From Heracleum sosnowskyi (lineage: Eukaryota; Streptophyta; Magnoliopsida; Apiales; Apiaceae): a stretch of 64,000 nt of DNA. This document shows positions 24,623 to 32,634 of this stretch, piece after piece. A program made the translations under genes and the position numbers. The first letter of the stretch is position 1; each line of letters begins with the position of its first letter. The notes beneath the pieces were generated by a model. That model was given only the letters and a program-made list of their open reading frames with translations, searched no databases and was not told the origin of the DNA. The DNA is taken from NCBI GenBank assembly GCA_030848705.1, contig JAUIZM010000143.1, positions 84,227-148,226 on the forward strand, read 5' to 3'.

Positions 24623-26974
24623 ATGTCTGAAGAAAATCAAAATCAAGTTCCTCCTGTGGCTGAACAGGTTAAGCCAAATTCTGTGAGTCGATATGAAACT
24701 ATCAGGGTTCCAATTCTCAGGCCAATAGAGTATCCAATATGGAAGGTGAAGATGACCATGTTTCTGGAGGCTACAGATCCAGAATATCTTGACAGAATCA
24801 ATAATGGTCCTCATAAGCCAACTAAATTATCTCCTGCTGTTGGTGATAAAGAACAGACACTGATTCCAAAGGAAAAGAAAGATTATACTCCTGAAGACAT
24901 CTCATCAATTGCAAAGGATGCAAAGGTTAGACATCTACTCCACAGTGCTTTAGATAATGTTATGTCTAACAGAGTAATTGGCTGCAAAACGGCAAAGGAA
25001 ATCTGGGATGCTTTGGAAGTAAGGTGTCAAGGAACCACTGCTATAAAGAAGAACAGGAAGACAATACTCACACAGGAGTATGAGCACTTTGATTCAAGAT
25101 CTAATGAAACCTTGACTGAGACTTATGACAGGTTTTGTAAATTACTGAATGATCTGTCTCTGGTTGACAAAGAATATAATCTTGAAGAGTCAAATCTCAA
25201 GTTTCTCTTATCTCTACCTGAAAAATGGGATCTGAAGACGACCTCAATAAGAGATAATTATGATCTTGAAGATACAGATCTTGATGAGATTTATGGCTTG
25301 TTAAAGACTCACGAACTTGAGATAGATCAAAGAAACAGAAGATCAAGCAAGAAGACAAAATCTGTTGCTCTCAAAGTTGAGGAGAAGCCCATTGAAAAGA
25401 AGGAATCGTCAAAGAAGAAAGCCAAGGGAAAGGCTTTAGTCATTAAATCTGAAAGTGAGTCATCAAACTCTGATGATGACTCAAACTCTGTTGAAGCTTC
25501 TGACTCTGAGGATGATGAAGAACACTTGTTGCAAATGGCGGCATTGATGGTGAAGACCTTCAAGAAGATGGGATTCAAGAACTTCAAGAAGGGTAAAAGA
25601 TTCTCAAGGAGAGATTCAAATTCTGAGAAGAAGAATTTCAGAAAGTCTGATGGAAAAGATACCAAGTCTGGAAAGAAGGACAAATCTGAGATCCAGTGCT
25701 ACAAGTGCAAAGAGATGGGTCACTATGCTCCAGAGTGCAAGAAAGGAAAAACTGGAAAAGCACTCGTCTCTAAAGGCAAAGACTGGGCAGATACTTCAGA
25801 TTCTGATGATGGAGAAAATTATGCTCTTATGGCAACTGTCAAAGATGAGACTGAATCATCAGAAAATAAGGTACCCCTAACTACTTATGCGTATGATACT
25901 GATAATATTTCTGAATTAAGAATTTATCTTAAGAACATACATGTTAGTTATAGGGATCAGACTTTAGAGAATGAAAGGATTAAATCTGAGAATCTTAGTC
26001 TTAAAGAAAGAAACAAGTTTCTTGAAAGAGAACTTGAGAATATGAAGCAGACTCAAAAAGAAAGAGATGATGCTGTTTATGTGGAACAGGAGTTGCTTAA
26101 AAAGTATAGGCAACTAGAATCTGATTTAGAGAAAGAAAGAAAAATAATTAAAACTTGGACTAATTCTGGCAGAGATACACATCAAGTTTTTCAAACAGAT
26201 GCTGTAGGTTTAGGATACAGTGAGGAAGATGAACTTAGGTTTCAAGATAAAATTAAGTTTAGAGCTTTCACAAGTTCATATTCGACTCCTGTAACATTTG
26301 TTCCTGAATCTGGAAAGTTAAAATCTGCAGTTGTGAAAGAAACTGTTATGGAGCCAGTTGAAACTTGTGTTGAACAAGTAGATACTGAATCTAAAACAGA
26401 GAAGCCTGTTGAGTTAGAAGCTGTTAAAGAACCAATAAGAGTCTGTGAAAAACAGGTTAATGTTGGTTTAATGACAGGAAAACAGTTTAAACATAAGCTC
26501 AAAGAGGTTAAGTCTGCCATGAAACCTAAAGGGTCCAAGAGAAATAGGAATGGAAAAATAGGCATAAACAATAGAAATTATTATTTGCCTAATGCTGGTG
26601 CTTTAAGGAAAACATGTTACAGTTGTGGTAGTTCTAATCATCTTGCTAGATTTTGCACTAAGAACAAGCATATTAATTCTTTACCTTCTACTTCAGAAGT
26701 AAAGAATGATTATGTTAGAATAAAACCACAGACTTTATGCAAACATTGTGGGAGCACTTGGCATTCCATTTACACATGTAAGAGTTATCATGCAATTTAT
26801 CATAATTACTATGAGCTAAAACCCAACTTGAAGTGGGTTAGAGCAAACTCTGCTAGTGTAAAATCTGACAATGTTAGTTTAAATTCTGAGAAAGTTGATT
26901 CCGCTGCAAAAGCTAACACTATTAAGAAAGGCAAAGGGTCCAAGCAAGTCTGGATCCTTAAAACTAACACTTAG
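24623..26974 (+). CDS. gag: Gag polyprotein with three CCHC zinc knuckles
   Basis: The 783-aa ORF begins at the first ATG after the LTR, only 63 nt from the LTR end. Residues about 30-240 resemble the copia-type Gag/UBN2 capsid region (the YPIWKVKMTMFLEA and TAKEIWDALE motifs). A lysine- and serine-rich acidic segment (about 240-310) leads to a first zinc knuckle C359-X2-C-X4-H-X4-C372. Residues about 429-512 form a charged predicted coiled coil. Two further CX2CX4HX4C knuckles lie at 665-678 and 706-719. Gag should form the virus-like particle and bind the genomic RNA. The ORF ends at TAG 26972-26974, in a different frame from pol. The C-terminal extension with the last two knuckles is unusually long for a copia Gag and coincides with a candidate intron (25871-26993), so the spliced and unspliced products may differ. 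Confidence 0.92.
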   Translation: MSEENQNQVPPVAEQVKPNSVSRYETIRVPILRPIEYPIWKVKMTMFLEATDPEYLDRINNGPHKPTKLSPAVGDKEQTLIPKEKKDYTPEDISSIAKDAKVRHLLHSALDNVMSNRVIGCKTAKEIWDALEVRCQGTTAIKKNRKTILTQEYEHFDSRSNETLTETYDRFCKLLNDLSLVDKEYNLEESNLKFLLSLPEKWDLKTTSIRDNYDLEDTDLDEIYGLLKTHELEIDQRNRRSSKKTKSVALKVEEKPIEKKESSKKKAKGKALVIKSESESSNSDDDSNSVEASDSEDDEEHLLQMAALMVKTFKKMGFKNFKKGKRFSRRDSNSEKKNFRKSDGKDTKSGKKDKSEIQCYKCKEMGHYAPECKKGKTGKALVSKGKDWADTSDSDDGENYALMATVKDETESSENKVPLTTYAYDTDNISELRIYLKNIHVSYRDQTLENERIKSENLSLKERNKFLERELENMKQTQKERDDAVYVEQELLKKYRQLESDLEKERKIIKTWTNSGRDTHQVFQTDAVGLGYSEEDELRFQDKIKFRAFTSSYSTPVTFVPESGKLKSAVVKETVMEPVETCVEQVDTESKTEKPVELEAVKEPIRVCEKQVNVGLMTGKQFKHKLKEVKSAMKPKGSKRNRNGKIGINNRNYYLPNAGALRKTCYSCGSSNHLARFCTKNKHINSLPSTSEVKNDYVRIKPQTLCKHCGSTWHSIYTCKSYHAIYHNYYELKPNLKWVRANSASVKSDNVSLNSEKVDSAAKANTIKKGKGSKQVWILKTNT

Positions 26975-26993
26975 TGTTTGTTTGTGATTGCAG
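25871..26993 (+). other. Candidate intron linking gag to pol
   Basis: A strong 3' splice site lies at 26993: a CTAAC branch-point-like motif at 26964-26968, a T-rich tract, then TTGCAG|GG. The A of CTAAC is 26 nt from the acceptor. The exon after it begins exactly in the pol frame, just after a TGA in that frame. Upstream, AATAAG|GTACCC at 25870/25871 falls on a gag codon boundary, so this donor would keep frame into pol. Other phase-0 donor-like sites exist in gag (AAG|GTTAGA at 24926, GAA|GTAAGG at 25019), so the donor is uncertain. The acceptor is much better supported than the donor. Function is inference; only RNA evidence can confirm it. Confidence 0.4.
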
Positions 26994-29900
26994 GGTATAA
27001 TAGAGAGCACACTTATCTTGGACAGTGGATGCTCAGGACATATGACCGGAAATAAAGCCCTGCTATCAGACTTTGTGGAGAAGGATGGCCCAAAAGTTTC
27101 CTATGGAGATGGCAACGTAGGACATACTCTGGGATATGGCAACATTAATCTTGGAGGTGTCATCATCACTGATGTAGCTCTAGTCTCAGGACTCAAGCAC
27201 AATCTGTTATCTGTGAGTCAAATCTGTGACAGAGGAAACCATGTAGATTTTCATAGTGAATACTGTGAAGTTATCAGTAAATCTACTGGAAAAGTTGTTC
27301 TAGTTGGACACAGGCGCAACAATATTTATGAAGCAAGTTTGATAACAAACTCTGATGGAAAAACAGTGTGTCTGACTGCAAGAATGTCAAATGAAGAGAG
27401 TTGGAATTGGCATAAGAAGCTCTCTCATCTCAATTTGAACAACATCAATGAGCTGATAAGAAAGGATCTTGTAAGAGGACTCCCAAAATCAACACTCAGT
27501 CTAAATGGCCTATGTGATTCCTGTCAAAAGGCCAAACAAAGGAAGTCATCTTTCAAGAGCAAAACTGAATCTTCAGTAGTGGAACCTTATCATCTTCTAC
27601 ATGTTGATCTTTTTGGACCAGTGAATATAATGTCAATGGGCAGAAAGAAATATGCTCTAGTAATTGTTGATGAATATACTAGATATACATGGGTGTATTT
27701 CTTGTCAAAGAAGGATGAAACTGCTCAAATTCTAATGGATCATGTAAATCTACTGGACAAAGGATCACAGCACAAAGTCAAAATAATAAGGAGTGATAAT
27801 GGAACTGAATTCAGAAATTCAATCATGGAAGCTTTCTGCAAGGAAAGAGGGGTGAAACAAGAATTTTCTGCACCTGGCACTCCACAGCAAAATGGTGTAG
27901 TTGAAAGAAAGAACAGAACTTTAATTGAAGCAGCCAGAACTATGCTTGAAGAAGCAAAATTACCAACATACTTCTGGGCAGAAGCTGTTCAAACTGCTTG
28001 TTTTACTCAAAATGCTACACTGATCAACAAGCATGGGAAAACACCATATGAGATGGTGAGAAATAAGAAGCCAAATTTGAAATATTTTCATATATTTGGA
28101 TGCAAATGCTTTGTGTTGAAGACTCATCCTGAACAGTTGACAAAGTTCGAGTTAAAAGCTGATGAAGGAATTTTTGTTGGCTACCCACTGTCAACAAAAG
28201 CATTCAGAGTTTACAATCTAAGAACTAAAGTGATCATGGAATCCATACATGTGTCATTTGATGACAAGAAAATAATTGGACTTGAAGACAAGGATGGATA
28301 TGATCAACTACGTTTTGAAAATGAAGATCTACTCTCTGATGATATAAACTCTGATGAAGCAGGGCTGACAAACTCTGACGAAGCATACTCTGAACCTCTA
28401 CTGGTAAATACTGGAGAAACTGATAATTCTCAAATTGAACAAAATAGAGAACCAGTTGAGGGGGAGCGTGAAGAAGCTCAACATGACACAGCAAGTGAGT
28501 CAGTTGAGGAAACTGATTCAAACTCTGACAATTCAAACTCTGAGTCATCAAATTCAGGGGGAGCCTCAGAGAATGTAGAAAGTCAACATATGAATCAGGA
28601 GAGCATGGATCAAGGGGGAGGATCCAACAGTGATGCAAGAAACCACTTACCATCAGCAAGAAAGTGGACGCAGGCACACACACCTGATCTCATAATTGGA
28701 GATCCTGATGCTGGTGTAAGAACCAGAAGTGCAACAAATAATGAGTGTCTGTATCATGCTTTCTTGTCTCAAACTGAACCAAAGAAAGTGGAGGAAGCTC
28801 TTCAAGATGCTAATTGGATAACAGCAATGCAAGAAGAGTTAAATGAATTTGAAAGAAATGAAGTCTGGACACTTGTACCTAGACCAAAGAACAGATCAAT
28901 TGTAGGTACAAAGTGGGTTTTCAGAAACAAGACTGACAGTGATGGTGTGATTACAAGGAATAAGGCTAGACTTGTGGCAAAAGGTTATTCACAACAGGAA
29001 GGAATTGACTATGATGAAACCTTTGCTCCAGTTGCAAGACTGGAGGCTATAAGGATTTTTCTGGCATATGCTGCACACAAGAAGTTTAAAGTCTTTCAGA
29101 TGGATGTGAAAAGTGCTTTTCTCAATGGGAAGCTTGAAGAAGAGGTATTTGTTGAACAACCACCAGGATTTGTAGATCCCAAGCATCCAGATTATGTCTA
29201 CAGGCTTGACAAAGCATTATATGGCCTAAAGCAAGCACCAAGAGCATGGTATGAAACTCTTGCTCAATTTCTTTTAGAAAGTGGGTTCACAAGAGGTACA
29301 ATTGATAAAACCTTGTTTTATTTCAATTCTGGTGATGATTTGCTTTTAGTTCAAATTTATGTAGATGATATTATCTTTGGATCTACTAATGACAAACTTT
29401 GTAAGAAGTTTGCAAAGCTTATGCAATCCAGGTATCAAATGAGCATGATGGGAGAGCTTAGTTATTTTCTAGGCTTACAGGTCAAGCAAACAGATGATGG
29501 GATTTTTATCAATCAAGCAAAGTATACCAGAAATCTTCTAAAGAAATTTGGTATGCTTGATAGTTCATCTGCAACAACTCCCATGGCTACAGCAACGAAG
29601 CTTGACAAAGACACAGGAGCCTCAGTAGATATGACTAACTACAGAGGAATGATAGGGTCTTTACTGTATCTTACAGCAAGTAGACCTGATATCATGTATG
29701 CAACATGTCTTTGTGCAAGATTTCAAGCAGATCCTAGAGAGCCTCATCTAACAGCTGTAAAAAGGATTTTCAAATATCTCAAAGGCACCATAACCTTGGG
29801 TTTGTGGTATCCTAGAGAATCAGAGTTTAAGTTGATTGGTTACTCTGATGCAGATTTTGCAGGCTGTAAGATAGACAGAAAAAGTACAAGTGGAAGCTGT

Positions 29901-30302
29901 CAATTTTTAGGTGACAGATTGGTTTCTTGGTACAGTAAGAAACAGAAATCAATTTCTACATCCACTGCTGAAGCAGAGTATATAGCAGCTGGTAGCTGTT
30001 GTGCACAGATTTTATGGATGAAGAATCAATTGCTGGATTATGGGTTAAGGTACTCTAAAATTCCTATTTTCTGTGATAACCAAAGTGCTATTGCTATGAC
30101 AGGAAATCCAGTACAGCATTCCATGACCAAGCACATCAGCATAAGATATCATTTTATCAGAGAACATGTGGAAGAAGGGAATATTGAGCTTCATTTTGTG
30201 TCTACAGACCAACAACTTGCAGATATCTTCACCAAACCTTTGAGTGAAGCTACTTTTACAAGATTGGTAAATGAACTTGGAATGATCTCTGGTTCTGACT
30301 AG
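26988..30302 (+). CDS. pol: Pol polyprotein: protease, integrase, RT, RNase H
   Basis: Open frame from just after a TGA at 26985-26987 to TAG at 30300-30302. Numbering from 26988, the protease has D12-S-G; the first in-frame ATG codes M19, after that catalytic Asp, so ATG initiation here would lose the protease active site. Integrase has the H142/H147/C176/C179 zinc-binding set and a D207, D270, E306 triad with exactly 35 residues between the last two (D,D35E). An acidic, serine- and asparagine-rich linker (about 450-570) precedes reverse transcriptase (about 620-860; D706, and YVDD at 791-794). RNase H follows, with D954, E997 and D1030. No stop or frameshift breaks these domains. The order protease-integrase-RT-RNase H identifies Ty1/copia. 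Gag ends 13 nt before this frame opens, with no overlap, so ordinary ribosomal frameshifting cannot join them. Confidence 0.95.
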   Translation: MQGIIESTLILDSGCSGHMTGNKALLSDFVEKDGPKVSYGDGNVGHTLGYGNINLGGVIITDVALVSGLKHNLLSVSQICDRGNHVDFHSEYCEVISKSTGKVVLVGHRRNNIYEASLITNSDGKTVCLTARMSNEESWNWHKKLSHLNLNNINELIRKDLVRGLPKSTLSLNGLCDSCQKAKQRKSSFKSKTESSVVEPYHLLHVDLFGPVNIMSMGRKKYALVIVDEYTRYTWVYFLSKKDETAQILMDHVNLLDKGSQHKVKIIRSDNGTEFRNSIMEAFCKERGVKQEFSAPGTPQQNGVVERKNRTLIEAARTMLEEAKLPTYFWAEAVQTACFTQNATLINKHGKTPYEMVRNKKPNLKYFHIFGCKCFVLKTHPEQLTKFELKADEGIFVGYPLSTKAFRVYNLRTKVIMESIHVSFDDKKIIGLEDKDGYDQLRFENEDLLSDDINSDEAGLTNSDEAYSEPLLVNTGETDNSQIEQNREPVEGEREEAQHDTASESVEETDSNSDNSNSESSNSGGASENVESQHMNQESMDQGGGSNSDARNHLPSARKWTQAHTPDLIIGDPDAGVRTRSATNNECLYHAFLSQTEPKKVEEALQDANWITAMQEELNEFERNEVWTLVPRPKNRSIVGTKWVFRNKTDSDGVITRNKARLVAKGYSQQEGIDYDETFAPVARLEAIRIFLAYAAHKKFKVFQMDVKSAFLNGKLEEEVFVEQPPGFVDPKHPDYVYRLDKALYGLKQAPRAWYETLAQFLLESGFTRGTIDKTLFYFNSGDDLLLVQIYVDDIIFGSTNDKLCKKFAKLMQSRYQMSMMGELSYFLGLQVKQTDDGIFINQAKYTRNLLKKFGMLDSSSATTPMATATKLDKDTGASVDMTNYRGMIGSLLYLTASRPDIMYATCLCARFQADPREPHLTAVKRIFKYLKGTITLGLWYPRESEFKLIGYSDADFAGCKIDRKSTSGSCQFLGDRLVSWYSKKQKSISTSTAEAEYIAAGSCCAQILWMKNQLLDYGLRYSKIPIFCDNQSAIAMTGNPVQHSMTKHISIRYHFIREHVEEGNIELHFVSTDQQLADIFTKPLSEATFTRLVNELGMISGSD

Positions 30303-31746
30303 AGATACGGGTCAGACTCAAAATTTATACATGTTTAATTCTTGTTGCTCATGATTCCTTGCATGTGTTAACTGTTATGTGAACCAGCATGTTAAACTCT
30401 GATGATAAACTCTGTGAAGTGTTAGTCATACTCTGAAAGCATACTCTGAAGATAGACTCTGTTGGTCATACTCTAATAATTACAGTTTAAATGCTATACT
30501 CTGATTGTAATTTTGTCTGAAACATATGGACCAATGAAGAAATTTGTATGAAGCATAATTCTCAGTAAGTAACTGTGAATCCTTAAGAGTTGTATAGACT
30601 CTGATCTCAAAAATGTGCTGTAAGCTAACACAGCATGATACTGTCTCAATATTTATAGCATCTCTTAGTTTATTGATCCTATACACTGAGTCTGTATTAG
30701 CTGTTTGCATTTTCTCTCATAAGTTAATTATATTTACTGATGAAAAGTCTAAACTCTGATTATTAATTTCAAATAATTCACCCTCAAATTCAAAAGATGC
30801 CAAACAGAGCACAAATTCCTTTGAGATCATGTTGTGCCTAGGACGATCCAGGAACTTATTGTATGAAATAAGGGCTAAAATCTTTGATTTTTGGTGACTA
30901 GTGCCAACCACTGATTACTGGAAAAATAAAAAAAAAAAAATAAATAAATAAAAAAAAAAATAATAAAAAAATAAAAAAATAGATAAATTAAGGGGGTGAA
31001 AAATAAAAGACATATCCAAATGAAAGGATATCAGTAATACAGAGTTTAGATATAAAATCAGATTTTATGTTATACATGAGAGTTTAGGTAACCAGTTTTT
31101 ACTACTTTAGATTGTGGATTTTATGCACTTTGAGATGGTCTAAATACTGTTTTCGGTAAACTCTGCTACTACACACACATATTTTCACAACTGTACAGTT
31201 TGAGAAAAGAGTTTATTGACAAAGAAGGACAAATGGTAAACACTGATGTTTTGTGTGAAATACGCCGAGGTTACTTTATTTTAATCTCTGATGGTTAAAA
31301 TAATTTCCTTGTTTCAGACAGTTTATGATTTTGGGTTTAGTCATTTGTTTTTCGAAAAAGTGTGATTGAACAAAGAAAAGATAGAGTTTGTTGCTATTGA
31401 GTAAGTTTATTAAGTCCTGTTTGTGATTTGTATTGCTGCTGAGTATGTTAGTTAATTGGTTAAAGTTTTTTTTGTCTTTCCAATTACTAGGTAAAATTGA
31501 TAATACTGAAAGTAAAGCAATAAAATGAGTTTTTTTTTTCATTAATTGATTCAAACTCTGTTACATTCAGTCAATTACATACTCATGCTTAGCTAATCTT
31601 TCTGGTACATACTAATCACTATGGTTACAAAAGAGAAAATCTATTTAACCAGGACAAGTACTTGAATGCTATCCAACATCGAAGCAGAAGAGCTAGAGCC
31701 AGAAGCTATTGTGCTCTACTACTTCTGATGATAGCTACCCAGTTGC
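30303..31746. other. Noncoding spacer after pol, rich in AACTCTG
   Basis: About 1.4 kb with no convincing ORF on either strand. The first 450 bp contains a cluster of AACTCTG and related CATACTCTGAA repeats (30393-30520). Further copies are near 30753, 31168 and 31553. An A-rich tract lies at 30921-31010. The right part (31560-31746) would be the 3' untranslated region of the antisense ORF. Confidence 0.7.
30921..31010 (+). repeat. A-rich low-complexity tract with PPT-like purine run
   Basis: Ninety bases made of A runs broken by single T, followed by TTAAGGGGGTGAAAAATAAAAGA. The AAGGGGG core resembles the true polypurine tract near 36326. It could be slippage-expanded sequence, a remnant poly(A), or an internal plus-strand primer; sequence alone does not separate these. 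Confidence 0.5.
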
Positions 31747-32139
31747 TCATCTGGTCATTATACCATTTGGGATAGCTTGAAATCCTCCTAATGATGAATC
31801 ATCATCATCATCTTCTCGGGATCTCTTTCTGCTTTGCAGCTTGCAGGATTCTAAGAAGAGGTTTTCTTTTGAACCCGACAAGAAACTCAGTTGAAAAAGC
31901 ATGAAGCAGATCTCCATGGCATCTTCATCTGCGAGGATTGGTGCATCATATGGTCCTGGACGGAAGATGTATACATGAGGGTTGGAGAAAGGCCCTTCGG
32001 CTATTTCATCATCTACGATAAGGCCTTCATCATTCAAGAATGAGAGAACAAGAAACTCATCGATAAGATAGTTTTCTTGTTGCTGCCAGTTCATGTTCAA
32101 AAACTCTTCCACATCCAGAAATTCGAAAGTTCCAGCCAT
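31747..32139 (-). CDS. Antisense accessory ORF, 130 aa, unknown function
   Basis: An ORF on the strand opposite to gag-pol, starting ATG at 32139. I do not recognise the family. The N-terminal half is acidic and rich in Phe, Leu and Glu (MAGTFEFLDVEEFLNMNW). The middle has a FRPGPYDAP segment, and the C-terminal part has a basic SRKRSRE stretch, which could be a nuclear localisation signal, next to five Asp. No transmembrane segment or signal peptide is evident. It is not a shadow of a plus-strand gene, because no plus-strand ORF overlaps it. A TATA-like box on its strand (TTTAAATA, plus-strand 32191-32198) lies about 52 bp upstream of the ATG. It is head to head with the accessory ORF at 32635. 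Additional antisense ORFs are known mainly from large Ty3/gypsy elements. That it is expressed is inference. Confidence 0.55.
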   Translation of the reverse strand: MAGTFEFLDVEEFLNMNWQQQENYLIDEFLVLSFLNDEGLIVDDEIAEGPFSNPHVYIFRPGPYDAPILADEDAMEICFMLFQLSFLSGSKENLFLESCKLQSRKRSREDDDDDSSLGGFQAIPNGIMTR

Positions 32140-32634
32140 TTTGGTGTATAGTAAGTTTAAGATATGAAGCCTGTTGTTACATTGCTTTGGTATTTAAAGC
32201 ATTCAAACAGGGTATCTGAAAGGTTTTTCTTGGAGATTGAAAGGTTTTCGAAGCGCTTGGGATACTAAGGTGCGGAGTTTCGAGACAGTCATTATTATTT
32301 TGACTGTTGAGTTCTTTGTTCTTTATTATTTAAATTGATAATTTTATTATTATTGATTTTTTTTCTTTTAAGCGAATATTTTGAGTGTTATATGTGATGA
32401 CAGGTGTCTCCACGTTTGCACGTGTGTATTGGAAGTTGTTAGATACAGCTGTCAGCGTATTCACGTTTGACATCTGTCCCACTAACATACTTCTAATCTT
32501 TACAGTTATTATTTAATACACTACATACACACGATTCAATCTTTTACGCATTTCATCTTCTCATAACATTTTACTCACACACAAACACTCAAACACTTTC
32601 AAAGCCCAGTACTTTTTGTTTTCAAATCTTACAA
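32140..32634. promoter_or_regulatory. Candidate bidirectional promoter inside the element
   Basis: This 495-bp spacer separates two divergent ORFs. Toward the antisense ORF it has TTTAAATA (minus strand, 32198-32191). Toward the accessory ORF it has TATTTAATA at 32510-32518, about 117 bp before its ATG, followed by a C/A/T-rich leader typical of plant 5' UTRs. Between them are a G-box CACGTG at 32419-32424 and two CACGTTTG copies (32411-32418 and 32462-32469), which resemble bZIP/bHLH binding sites. The paired signals are seen in the sequence; promoter activity is inferred. Confidence 0.45.

Noticed and set aside
25327..25683. 118-aa minus-strand ORF opposite gag
   Set aside because: Shadow of the acidic/lysine-rich gag segment; Phe/Ser/Leu-rich translation of antisense codons.
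26972..26993. Ribosomal frameshift or simple stop readthrough joining gag and pol
   Set aside because: The gag and pol frames do not overlap (stops at 26972 and 26985), so a single shift cannot work; reading through the TAG stays in the gag frame and stops about 80 nt later. Splicing fits better.
28234..28683. 149-aa minus-strand ORF opposite the integrase-RT linker
   Set aside because: Overlaps the coding strand of pol and shows no independent coding features.
31276..31554. 92-aa minus-strand ORF after pol
   Set aside because: Lys/Asn/Leu-rich composition follows the AT-rich DNA; no motif, poor context, and it overlaps the poly(A)-like tract. Not supportable as a gene.
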